This document shows positions 17,001-24,789 of a stretch of DNA of 49,090 nt, one piece after another. This stretch comes from Candidatus Bathyarchaeia archaeon. GTDB lineage: Archaea; Thermoproteota; Bathyarchaeia; 40CM-2-53-6; DTGE01. The position numbers and the translations under genes were made by a program. Below the pieces are notes generated by a model. The model saw only the letters and a program-made list of their open reading frames with translations. It had not been told where the DNA came from and made no database searches. The stretch's first letter is position 1. The number at the start of each line of letters is the position of its first letter. Where the stretch lies: positions 137,050 through 186,139 of the forward strand of contig JAWCKG010000001.1 of NCBI GenBank assembly GCA_038852285.1. The letters are read 5' to 3'.

Positions 17001-17819
17001 GTGATTTGGTTGACAGCTGGTAAAAAGTTGTGGTGGCAGGAGCATACGAGGCCTGAAATCCTAGAACGCGCACGAAAATGCGACATAGCTATGCTTCCTA
17101 TCGGAGCGATTGAGCAACATGGAGAGCATTTAACCACTGGGGAGGATTGCTGGCACGCCATCAAAATCGCTGAGAGGGTTGCGGAGAAAACGGATGTAAT
17201 GTTGCTGCCATGCCCCTGGTATGGAGCGCATCCTTACCTCCACTGGTTTTACCCTGGAACCATACCCCTACGATTTGAAACCTTCATGAACCTACTCGTC
17301 GACGTCGTCCGAGGCGCAGCTGTAGCGGGATATAATAAATTCATCATCTTCAACTGCCATGGAGAGGAGTGGGCTGTTCCACCGGTTGTACAGCAACTGG
17401 GCCTAGAAGGATACTTCGTGGTCGCCCCAACATTGTGGGAGATCGCTAAAACCACGTTAAATGAGGTTTTGGAAACCCCCTTCATGCACGCTGACGAGGC
17501 TGAAACCTCCCTAGGCCTGTACTTGGTGCCGGACCTGGTGGACATGAGCAAAGCCAAAGACGAAACACCTGATTATTTAATAGAGAAAAAATGGTTTGTA
17601 GGTCCAGGAGGCATCATCCAGGACAAGATGCCCTGGTATGTGGCTACCTTCACCCAGCCTGAATACAAGCATTTAAAGCATGGCGTAGTGGGACATGCTA
17701 CCCGAGGAACGGCTGAGAAGGGTCGTAAAGTAGTGGAAGCCGCTGTTCAATGGCTCGTCACCTTCATAGAAGAGTTGAAGGCAAAGTATCCTCCAGGCGT
17801 CAAGCCGCCCGTAAAGTAA
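17001..17819 (+). CDS. Creatininase-family metal-dependent hydrolase (second copy)
   Basis: 272 residues. Motifs run MLPIGAIEQHGEHL, GEDCWHA (metal Asp), FNCHGEEW in place of the common NGHGGN, and MHADEAETS. The change from GHGGN to CHGEE beside the metal site marks it as divergent from the copy at 1194-1943 and probably different in substrate. The start may be GTG 17001 or TTG 17010. It follows the flavoprotein/2Fe-2S pair by 59 bp but has its own TATA box. It could be an amidohydrolase or, as in IolN, a hydrolase of a cyclic ketone. It converges with the sugar kinase gene. Confidence 0.85.
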   Translation: MIWLTAGKKLWWQEHTRPEILERARKCDIAMLPIGAIEQHGEHLTTGEDCWHAIKIAERVAEKTDVMLLPCPWYGAHPYLHWFYPGTIPLRFETFMNLLVDVVRGAAVAGYNKFIIFNCHGEEWAVPPVVQQLGLEGYFVVAPTLWEIAKTTLNEVLETPFMHADEAETSLGLYLVPDLVDMSKAKDETPDYLIEKKWFVGPGGIIQDKMPWYVATFTQPEYKHLKHGVVGHATRGTAEKGRKVVEAAVQWLVTFIEELKAKYPPGVKPPVK

Positions 17820-17837
17820 AACTTAACCACTCCAACA

Positions 17838-17853
17838 TTTTTTTGAAATTTTT
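17838..17853 (+). terminator. T-tract terminator between convergent genes
   Basis: A run of seven T, three A and five more T lies 19 bp after the creatininase stop, the form of an archaeal intrinsic terminator. No hairpin is needed or seen. Confidence 0.45.
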
Positions 17854-17888
17854 AATTCGAAAAGTGTTATTCTAAACCCAAATTTAGC

Positions 17889-19457
17889 TTAAAAGGATCG
17901 GTTTGGAGCCCTGGGCAATCGCTCCAGCAGCCGGTGAAGTTTTCCGGCTATCGACGCTGTGGCGTCGTGAACCTCCTTGTACAACGCGTAAAGCTCCTCG
18001 TACAGGATGTGGACTTCCGGATCCGGCGCAATGACATCGATTATCTTGACGCATCGATCCACGCCTTCGCATAGGTTTTTGAAGGCGGATACTCCCACGC
18101 CGGCTAGGATGGCTGATCCGAAGGATGAGTCTTCACCAGAGGTCTTCAAACCCCTAATCCCGAGGATGTCGCATAGGATTCGCCTCCACAGTCGGCTTTT
18201 AGCGCCTCCACCGATCAACCGCGCCTCAACCAGCTTCAACCCCAACTCCTGAAATACGGATAGAGAATCCCGAATGGAGAGCGCAACCCCCTCCAACACG
18301 GATCGGCAGAAGTGGGCGCGCTTGTGGCGTAGGGTGAAGCCGAAGAAGCTGCCTTTCAGATGTGGATCCCAGTATGGGGAGCCCTCACCCATCAAGTATG
18401 GATGGTAAAGCAGGCCCTCGGAGCAGGGCGGAGCCTGCTCGGCGAGCTCATCCATTAGCTGGAACGCGGTTTTCCCAAGCTTCCCAGCGTGCTCAACCTC
18501 CAAGGGGCAGAAGACATCTCTGAACCATCGGTAAGAGGAGCCGCAGGACAGTGTAGCCGTCTTCGTAAACCAGGCTTCAGCCTTCTCCCCAACTGTGGGA
18601 AGGCAGTAGGTGACGGTTCTACCTAGGGGGTCCGGCTTAGGCGCCTGAGTGATGATGGAGATCACGCCAGCCGTGGCTAGTTTCACGAAGCCTTCACCAG
18701 GCCTCACAGTTCCAGCCGCCAGGTTTTCCATGGAAGGGTCGTGAGCGCCATTAACAACGGGCACTCCTTCCGGTAAACACAGGGCTTTAGCCGCACTCCG
18801 CGTCACGACTCCTACAACGGCGGCTGAAGGCTTTACCTCGGGCAGTTTCTCCACTTCTATCTCAGCGGCGTCGCATATTTCTTGGGACCATTGGAATGCG
18901 ACGCCGTCGTAGAGGTAGGTGCCAAGGGCGTCGGTGGGATCTGTAAGCCATCCCTCCCCTGTGATCTTCTGGCGGACATAGTCCTTAGCTATCATCAGCT
19001 TGTAGGTTTTCCTCCAGACGTCGGGTTGATGCTCCTTCACCCATAGGATTTGGGGAAGGGTGAAGGCAGTGTTCAATGGGTTGAAGGTGCGTTTCGCAGC
19101 CTCTTCCGGGATCCTTTTCTTCAGAAGCTTCACCTGCGGACCGCTTCTGGTGTCGGTCCAGGGTATGGCTGGATAGAGCACGTTTCCATGCTGGTCTGTA
19201 AAGACTGGGGTGTGTGGTTGTCCGTCCAAGCATAGTCCGATGATGTGAGCTTTCAGGTCATCGTCAATGCGTTTACAGGTTTTAGCCAACGCATTCAACC
19301 AGTCCTCAGGGTTTTGCTCAGCCCATCCAGGTCGGGGGTAATAGGTGGGGTATTCCTCCATCGAAGCCGCCGCCACGTCTCCCTCCAATGTTATGAGAGT
19401 AACCTTACATCCGCCCGTTCCAATGTCCACGCCGAGAAGTAGCTCAGGCACTGCCAT
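17889..19457 (-). CDS. FGGY-family carbohydrate kinase, xylulokinase-like
   Basis: 522 residues from an ATG. Actin-fold landmarks: LLGVDIGTGGCKVTL (phosphate-1 loop), PAIPWTDTRSG, the catalytic Asp in VNGAHDPSMENLAAG where GGGD is usual, KLATAGVI (phosphate-2) and ARLIGGGAKSRLW (adenosine loop). It phosphorylates a ketose or polyol with ATP; xylulose is the nearest match, but FGGY specificity is hard to read from sequence. It converges on the creatininase gene and is followed on the same strand by no sugar gene. The organism would need isomerases from elsewhere to use the product. Confidence 0.87.
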   Translation of the reverse strand: MAVPELLLGVDIGTGGCKVTLITLEGDVAAASMEEYPTYYPRPGWAEQNPEDWLNALAKTCKRIDDDLKAHIIGLCLDGQPHTPVFTDQHGNVLYPAIPWTDTRSGPQVKLLKKRIPEEAAKRTFNPLNTAFTLPQILWVKEHQPDVWRKTYKLMIAKDYVRQKITGEGWLTDPTDALGTYLYDGVAFQWSQEICDAAEIEVEKLPEVKPSAAVVGVVTRSAAKALCLPEGVPVVNGAHDPSMENLAAGTVRPGEGFVKLATAGVISIITQAPKPDPLGRTVTYCLPTVGEKAEAWFTKTATLSCGSSYRWFRDVFCPLEVEHAGKLGKTAFQLMDELAEQAPPCSEGLLYHPYLMGEGSPYWDPHLKGSFFGFTLRHKRAHFCRSVLEGVALSIRDSLSVFQELGLKLVEARLIGGGAKSRLWRRILCDILGIRGLKTSGEDSSFGSAILAGVGVSAFKNLCEGVDRCVKIIDVIAPDPEVHILYEELYALYKEVHDATASIAGKLHRLLERLPRAPNRSF

Positions 19458-19824
19458 GGAATAATCTACCTATACTCATTTCAGAACTCTTCTGAGCATA
19501 TAACGGTTTTCACATCAATCTGTCAAATCGAAAAGCAAGCGATGAAATTGTGACATTAATAGGCAGCAATGCTGCAAACAGACTAATGAATTACGCATTA
19601 AAGTTCTTATAGCATTTAGGGATGCCTGAGTGGGTTGCCATACATTAATTCTAATTTATTAAGCAATCTTTACTTTCCTGTCATTGCTTCGAGGCTTAAT
19701 ACCTACCAACCTTCTCAAGTTACGTTCCGATTTTTCCTTTGAGTCATTTCTCAGGGATCTGAGCGCTGTCATTTAACCCTCGATTCGAAATGTTTGAATC
19801 CTCTCTCACCATATTTCTGTTTCA
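19458..19824. other. A/T-rich intergenic region without a gene
   Basis: About 370 bp between the sugar kinase start and the ferritin-like stop. I see only frames too short or too biased to be genes and no hairpin or repeat worth naming. It should hold the sugar-kinase promoter, but no single TATA box stands out. No encapsulin-like sequence is visible. Confidence 0.5.
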
Positions 19825-20103
19825 TCAGTCGCTTAGCTCTTCGACTTCCTTTTTGCCTTTTTCTAACTCTTTTTCCTGTTCCTTATCTTTCACCAACAAA
19901 AGAGCTTGAAATTCGCCCACGTGTGTTTTCTCTTCTTTGGCTATATCTAAGAGAACCCTCTTAATATTCTCGTTTTCAGCCATATCTGCCATCTGCTCAT
20001 AAAGATTTACGGCGTCCAATTCGGCGATAATTCCAGCTCTAAGTATCTCCCTATCCAAGTTATCCTTGCCGATTCTTTTAAGATTTATTGGAATTTTTGA
20101 CAA
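19825..20103 (-). CDS. Stand-alone encapsulated-ferritin-like protein
   Basis: About 92 residues. The core (EILRAGIIAELDAVNLYEQMA, then VLLDIAKEEKTHVGEFQALLL) is the two-helix ferritin-like domain with ligands Glu32, Glu62 and His65 (numbered from the upstream GTG at 20115). From memory it closely matches the domain fused to the front of the Pyrococcus furiosus encapsulin shell. Such domains pair to build a di-iron ferroxidase site and store iron inside encapsulins. The shell domain is absent here and no encapsulin gene lies nearby. I choose the TTG at 20103, 7 bp after GAGGTGAT; the GTG at 20115 sits inside that ribosome site. The charged tail (KEQEKELEKGKKEVEEL) may be a short cargo peptide or helix. 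Confidence 0.85.
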   Translation of the reverse strand: MSKIPINLKRIGKDNLDREILRAGIIAELDAVNLYEQMADMAENENIKRVLLDIAKEEKTHVGEFQALLLVKDKEQEKELEKGKKEVEELSD

Positions 20104-20115
20104 CAACCTTATCAC

Positions 20116-20488
20116 CTCTTTCCTTTAATTATGAATATTAACACTACGGTTCGATAATTTAAAACTTCTTAGCGAAGCGGTAGGAGAAATGCGATTCGAA
20201 TCCATGAAGTCGTTTTCTTCGGGTCGCGATTCCGTTCATATAAGCCATGGTACGCTTGACTCACCACCTTTCCCTAAGATGTTCTCACGTTCTGCTAGTA
20301 ACTGTAAAATCTTACCCATCACATTGAATATCCTATTCTAATGCATACAAAATTAAGCGTTGAATTGCATTTTCATTCTAGATTCAGCGAGCAAAATTTA
20401 CTTCTCGAAGGGGGCAGTTTTAATTGCTAACCAGAAAGCTAAAACATTAAAGTTAGTTTAAGCCTTCAATTTTACCATACTTCAACGC
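20116..20488. other. Gene-poor A/T-rich stretch
   Basis: About 370 bp upstream of the ferritin-like gene. A TTTTAAAT box on the minus strand near 20157-20166 could be its promoter. Otherwise nothing that I can support as a gene or RNA. Confidence 0.4.
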
Positions 20489-20635
20489 TTAGTCCTTAAT
20501 CCGTTTGAAGTGTTCTATGTTTCTTGTGAGCAGTGTGCGTCCATTAAGTAAAGCTACTCCAGCTATAATTGCCTCTTTTAAATCCATAGGCTCTCCTTTA
20601 TGGAGGGGTTCGAAGAGGATTTCGCTCAACTTGAA
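20489..20635 (-). pseudogene. C-terminal fragment of a PIN-domain (VapC-like) protein
   Basis: Reading the minus strand, 48 codons end at a TAA at 20489-20491. The segments KGEPMDLKEAIIAGVALLNG and RTLLTRNIEHFKRIKD match the end of PIN ribonuclease toxins (D-IIA-A, TLVTRN, HF-RI). No start codon with the N-terminal catalytic Asp region lies upstream; instead the frame runs into the tRNA-3'-end-like sequence at 20646. This is best read as a broken toxin gene. No VapB antitoxin is visible. Confidence 0.6.
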
Positions 20636-20640
20636 TCTCG

Positions 20641-20672
20641 AAATGTGCGGGGGGTGGGATTTCAGCCCGAAT
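20641..20672 (-). repeat. Copy of a tRNA-Leu 3' end (possible attachment-site scar)
   Basis: TGCGGGGGGTGGGATT at 20646-20661 is identical to 21236-21251, the acceptor and T-stem end of the tRNA-Leu gene, in the same orientation. The A-rich flank (AAATG) is shared with a one-base gap, and similarity fades into the T loop. The rest of the tRNA is missing. The copies are 590 bp apart, with the partial copy beyond the tRNA 3' end, where an integrated element would leave its second att site. Confidence 0.6.
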
Positions 20673-21232
20673 TTACGGGTAAAATATTTTTAATATTGAT
20701 GGGTCGGCCGAAGCTGGTTACCGCTTGGGTGATGTGCGCATTTCATGCCTAAGCTTTGCCCCAGAGCTAAGGTGCGTTTTAGATTCATTAAGGAGGTTCA
20801 TGTTGAGGAGGATTGTGTAAGCGCATTTGTAGAACATTATTCATAGAGGACATTTAGGCGAGTTAAAATTAAAACCTAAGCCAGCATGGTGGGTTAGGGT
20901 TGAAGCAGTTCTCCTCGATCTGGAACCCATCAAATAACGAAAATTGATTGGAGGGGAAGGAGCTTAAATCTAAAAAATATATCGGATTTCAACATATACT
21001 TTTATATATTGAATATAAAGGATTTTCTAATCCTTTTCCCCTTTAGGCCTTAGGGAAAATGCCTCGCGCGAGGCCTGAAAAAAATGAGCTTGTTATCTTG
21101 ACGAAATACTATAACATGAGTCTTTAAAGGAAGAAGAGTATTCTCAATCTCCACGCCATTAACGTGGATGCTTTTCATCCATCATTCAATAAGGCACCTC
21201 GACTAAGCGTAGCTTAAGTTTTACCGGTAAAA
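20673..21232. other. Degenerate stretch between tRNA-Leu and its copied 3' end
   Basis: About 560 bp, markedly A/T-rich near 20970-21030. A 34-codon frame from an ATG at 20745 (MPKLCPRAKVRFRF onward) is the best short frame but is not recognised. A perfect 14-bp palindrome GCCTCGCGCGAGGC lies at 21061-21074. No integrase, replication or transfer gene is visible. Consistent with the worn remains of a small integrated element. Confidence 0.4.
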
Positions 21233-21379
21233 TGGTGCGGGGGGTGGGATTCGAACCCACGAAGGCCTACGCCACGGGATAACCCACGGGCGCTGTCTTG
21301 AGTGTGGCGCGCGCGGTCAGGCGCGGCCCGCCCATTTGACCTTTAGAGGCGCTTGATGCGCAGGCTCTGGGACCCCCGC
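21233..21379 (-). tRNA. tRNA-Leu(CAA) with three bulge-helix-bulge introns
   Basis: The 5' end GCGGGGG at 21379-21373 pairs with CCCCCGC at 21243-21237; discriminator A is 21236 and CCA (21235-21233) is encoded. The T arm is GTGGG-TTCGAAT-CCCAC. Removing 21343-21362 (20 nt, D loop), 21304-21326 (23 nt, between positions 30 and 31) and 21281-21296 (16 nt, after position 37) leaves D stem CCA/TGG, anticodon stem CGGGA/TCCCG with loop CTCAAGA (anticodon CAA at 21300-21298), and a class II variable arm. Each junction fits a BHB motif: central helices AGAG/CUCU, GGCG/CGCC and CUCA/UGGG with three-base bulges cut CC^U/AA^A, GG^C/AC^A and AG^A/UU^A. The first two are non-canonical intron sites. Confidence 0.88.
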
Positions 21380-21677
21380 TCACGTTTATTTAAGGGCTAC
21401 TTGACACTTAATCTTTTTGTTAGCGTGGTCTGCCAGTCCATCTTTGAAGCATCTCTCCAACCACGGCCGCCACTAGAATTTTGGGTTTGCTCCCTTAACC
21501 CTTTCTTCAGCTTATTTAAGATCGCCTTTAATTATGCTAGCCGCTTCTAACCTACAAACAATGCCCTTAAATTGCGGTTTTTTCTCGGCCGCGTACCGTG
21601 TGATATCGGCTTCATGATTAAATTGTTTCTGGAAAAAAGTAAGATTCGATTGATTTAGAGATAAGTGGCGCTAGCTT

Positions 21678-23627
21678 TCATGTGGTGATGACGACCTTTT
21701 TAAGCTTTTCAACCGCCTCCGGATTCTGCAGAGTGGTGACGTCTCCAACTTCTTCTTTCACGACGATCCTGCGGAGTATGCGCCTCATGATTTTGCCGCT
21801 TCGGGTTTTAGGCAGCTCGTCCACGAAGTATATTTTTTCAGGTCTCGCCGTTGGGCCTATGACCTTTTCAACCTGCTTCACAAGCTCCTGCTCCAAGTTG
21901 GGTGATGGCTCTCCTCCAGCCAGCACCACGAAGGCAACCGGCACCTCCCCCTTAATTTCATGGGGGGCTCCTACAACGGCGCTTTCAGCCACCAATTCAT
22001 GCCGGTTTAACGCGTCCTCCACCTCGGCCGTTGAAAGCCTGTGGCCCGCCACCTTCAACACGTCGTCTACCCGGCCTGTTATGCGGATGTTTCCCATATC
22101 ATCGTAGATTCTAGCGCCGTCTCCCGTAAAATAATATTTTTCGCCGAACCTGCTGAAATATTGCTCTTTATACCTTTCAGGATCCTTATACACGGTTCTC
22201 AGGAGACTAGGCGCGAATGGGCTTACCTGAACCAAGTATCCGGCCTCGCTTTCCTTCCCCTCCTCGTCAAGAATGATATGCCGTGTTCCTGGGAAGCTTC
22301 TACCGGCCACTGTGGGTATGAATGGACCGATCCCCGGTAACGAGTTTATTAGGGTTCCACCGGTCTCCGTCTGCCACCATGTGTCGATGATCGGGCATCT
22401 CCCACCGCCTATCTTTTTGAAGTACCACATCCACGAGTCATAGTCTATCGGCTCCCCCACGGTGCCTAGGATCCTTATGGATGAGAGGTCATGGCCTTTA
22501 AGCCACTCGTCACCCCATTGAATGAACATTCTTATCGCCGTGGGGGCGGTGTAGAAAACTGTGACACCGTATTTTTCAACGATCTCCCACCACCTATCCG
22601 GCTTAGGGTAGTCTGGGGCACCCTCGAACTCGAGCATCGTGGCCCCATTTAGTAAAGGGCCATAGCATCCATAGGTGTGGCCTGTAACCCATCCTATGTC
22701 AGCGGTGCACCAGAATAAATCCTCGTCATGTAGGTCGAAGTCCCATTTCGCGGTCCAGTAGGCCTGAACGGCGTAGCCGCCGGTGTGGTGGACAATGCCC
22801 TTTGGCTTACCAGTGGTGCCACTGGTATAGAGTATGTATAGAGGATCCTCGCTGTCCATTACCTCGGGCTCACATATTGGAGAGGAATCTTTCATCAGGT
22901 CATGCCACCATAGGTCTCTGCCTTCAACCATGGTCACCGGTGTGCCTGTTCGCCGGACGACGACCACGTGCTCAACGCTGGTTCCTTCAACGCCTTGATC
23001 GGCCTTCGACTTTAAGTCCAGGGGCTTTCCCCTTCTATAGTATCCGTCGGAGGTGACCAAGACCTTCGGCTCGGCGTCGAGCACTCTTCCTTTCAGCGAT
23101 TCGGCGCTGAACGCGGAGAAGACGACGCTGTGAACCGCGCCTATTCTAGCGCAGGCCAGCATCGCGACTTGAACCTCAGGGATCATGGGGAGGTATATGG
23201 CTACTCTATCCCCTTTTTTAACCCCCAGCTTCTTTAAGACGTTGGCGAATTTGCAGACCTCTCGATGCAATTCAAAATACGTGATGATCCTCGAAGGCTC
23301 ACCTACGGGCTCGGGCTCCCAGATGATGGCGGCTTTATTCCTCCTCCAGCCTTCAACATGCCTGTCCAACGCGTTGTAGGAGATGTTAAGTTTCCCATCT
23401 ACGAACCACTTGTAAAAAGGAGGCTCCCACCTGTAGGTTTCCGACCACCGTTTAAACCACACTAACCCTTCCTCAGCTTTTTCAGCCCAAAATCCAACAG
23501 GGTCTTTGGACGCTTTTTCATATATGGATGGATCTGAAACCCAAGCCATCTTCTTCATTTCTTCCGAAGGCCAGTAAACGCCTTTATTCTTCGGATCCTC
23601 GACAACCCACTTCTTCGCTTCTCGCAT
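21678..23627 (-). CDS. acs: Acetyl-CoA synthetase (AMP-forming)
   Basis: About 649 residues, the usual length. ANL-family motifs, numbered from the GTG: YTSGTTGKPK at 271-280 (ATP phosphates), DTWWQTETGG, YFTGDGARIYDDMGNIRITGRVDD (hinge) and TRSGKIMRR with the catalytic Lys near the C-terminus. It makes acetyl-CoA from acetate, ATP and CoA. An ATG at 23627 has GGTGA 8 bp before it; the GTG at 23639 lies inside that site and would add four residues. A TTTAAATA box near 23680 gives a probable promoter. A propionyl or broader acyl specificity is possible. It lies just beyond the tRNA-Leu gene. Confidence 0.92.
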   Translation of the reverse strand: MREAKKWVVEDPKNKGVYWPSEEMKKMAWVSDPSIYEKASKDPVGFWAEKAEEGLVWFKRWSETYRWEPPFYKWFVDGKLNISYNALDRHVEGWRRNKAAIIWEPEPVGEPSRIITYFELHREVCKFANVLKKLGVKKGDRVAIYLPMIPEVQVAMLACARIGAVHSVVFSAFSAESLKGRVLDAEPKVLVTSDGYYRRGKPLDLKSKADQGVEGTSVEHVVVVRRTGTPVTMVEGRDLWWHDLMKDSSPICEPEVMDSEDPLYILYTSGTTGKPKGIVHHTGGYAVQAYWTAKWDFDLHDEDLFWCTADIGWVTGHTYGCYGPLLNGATMLEFEGAPDYPKPDRWWEIVEKYGVTVFYTAPTAIRMFIQWGDEWLKGHDLSSIRILGTVGEPIDYDSWMWYFKKIGGGRCPIIDTWWQTETGGTLINSLPGIGPFIPTVAGRSFPGTRHIILDEEGKESEAGYLVQVSPFAPSLLRTVYKDPERYKEQYFSRFGEKYYFTGDGARIYDDMGNIRITGRVDDVLKVAGHRLSTAEVEDALNRHELVAESAVVGAPHEIKGEVPVAFVVLAGGEPSPNLEQELVKQVEKVIGPTARPEKIYFVDELPKTRSGKIMRRILRRIVVKEEVGDVTTLQNPEAVEKLKKVVITT

Positions 23628-23927
23628 TAACGCTTTCACCGTTTATTTTATTGAATGCGAAGGCAACTATGCGAAAAAATATTTAAAGGTATCGCGACTC
23701 AACGCTCGCCGAACCGAAAGCCTATTAAATCAACCTCAGGTGTTCGACGCGTAAAACGGCTAAAAAGGATTTCACACGTTGGCTTACTTCACTTACACCG
23801 TATCCTCCTTACGCTACCTATGCGAAATCTCCTGTTCTACGGACCCTAACATGCGTCGCATGGGTTCAAGGTTGGCTTTAAACCATCGTGCGCTGGGTTT
23901 CCCTGGCTTGATGAGGCTTATCACGGG

Positions 23928-24101
23928 TTAGGGAAATCGGTATTTCCATTTCGATATGTATCCATGGAAGGGGCAGAGCCATCGGTTTCTCGGTTCCCAA
24001 TATAAAATGTGGCCGCAGTATGGGCAGAGGTAGGCTCTAGGTGGAAGCTGGCCTGGTCTGAAGTATAGGGGGTAAAGGTACGGGTATGGATAGAGGTACA
24101 T
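23928..24101 (-). CDS. Small aromatic-rich zinc-binding protein (57 aa)
   Basis: ATG at 24101 with a strong GAGGTGA ribosome site 6 bp upstream, TAA at 23928-23930. The N-terminal 16 residues alternate Tyr/Leu with Pro (MYLYPYPYLYPLYF). The C-terminal half has YLCPYCGH and LCPFHG, a CxxC...CxxH zinc knuckle. The excellent Shine-Dalgarno and ordered motif argue that it is real although short. It may be co-transcribed with the two small membrane proteins upstream (gap 132 bp). Function unknown. Confidence 0.7.
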   Translation of the reverse strand: MYLYPYPYLYPLYFRPGQLPPRAYLCPYCGHILYWEPRNRWLCPFHGYISKWKYRFP

Positions 24102-24233
24102 AGTACTTCACCTCAAACTATATTGCCCACTTATATTAATTGATGTGAGGTTGAGGCTAAAAGCTTTTATCGAACCGTTGGTCGACTTCGAGACGTGAAA
24201 AGAAAGGGGGCGTTTGTTTTTTTAGGTTTTTCG

Positions 24234-24527
24234 CTACTTTCTAGGGGTGGCTAACATTATTATAAGTGATCCTATGAGCAGGGATACGACGCCTGTGATG
24301 ATCCATGAACTCCATTTGGATAAGTATGTGCTTAAAAAATCCACGAGCCCGATCCAGATGAAGAGTAATCCTATGCCGGCCAATAGGCCTCCTATCATCG
24401 CCTTCAAAAAGGTTTTTATGAGCCCTGACACGTATTTTTTGAGGCCCTTAGCGATCGCGTTCGCTACTTGGTTTTTAATGAAGGTTTCTACGGCTTCCCA
24501 CAGGGATTTGCCCTCTTGACGAGACAA
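24234..24527 (-). CDS. Small two-helix membrane protein with amphipathic N-terminus
   Basis: 97 residues from a TTG. Residues 10-35 look amphipathic (LWEAVETFIKNQVANAIAKGLKKYV), followed by two hydrophobic helices (AMIGGLLAGIGLLFIWIGLV and WIITGVVSLLIGSLIIML). It resembles DUF1469/holin-superfamily small membrane proteins only in layout. It starts 5 bp after the neighbouring 71-residue membrane protein ends, so the two are likely made together and may form a complex. Function unknown. Confidence 0.7.
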   Translation of the reverse strand: MSRQEGKSLWEAVETFIKNQVANAIAKGLKKYVSGLIKTFLKAMIGGLLAGIGLLFIWIGLVDFLSTYLSKWSSWIITGVVSLLIGSLIIMLATPRK

Positions 24528-24532
24528 GGGGT

Positions 24533-24748
24533 TTACTCCCTTCTCTTAGCTATGGCGATGCCGAAGCCCAGCCCTATGAGGAAGGCTATGCCGAGGGCGA
24601 TTAACTGGGCGTTGTCGATTTCCCCGTATCCTCCAACCTTCTCAACCATGCCCTTCAGGCCGGAGAGCTTCTCCTCGGCGATTTTCCTTATCTCCTGGAT
24701 AACCTGTTTGGAGAGGCCTCTCGTCTTAGAGGCGCCTTCTTCACTCAA
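24533..24748 (-). CDS. Small single-helix membrane protein
   Basis: 71 residues from a TTG with GGAGGTTTAAAGG upstream. A charged helical N-terminal half (VIQEIRKIAEEKLSGLKGMVEKVGG) is followed by one hydrophobic helix (LIALGIAFLIGLGFGIAIA) and a basic KRRE end, which places the N-terminus outside or the tail in the cytoplasm by the positive-inside rule. It is part of a run HMG-CoA synthase - this gene - the 97-residue protein, with gaps of 41 and 5 bp. No family recognised. Confidence 0.7.
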   Translation of the reverse strand: MSEEGASKTRGLSKQVIQEIRKIAEEKLSGLKGMVEKVGGYGEIDNAQLIALGIAFLIGLGFGIAIAKRRE

Positions 24749-24789
24749 CCTTTAAACCTCCCATCATAGGTTTTTCCTCATCCTTCTAT

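Noticed and set aside
20745-20849. 34-codon frame with charged residues between the att-like copies
   Set aside because: Too short, no recognised family and no proven ribosome site; kept only as a note on that stretch.
21061-21074. Perfect palindrome GCCTCGCGCGAGGC followed by a run of A
   Set aside because: Too short to name; archaeal terminators need a T run on the coding strand, and on the tRNA strand the T run precedes the hairpin.
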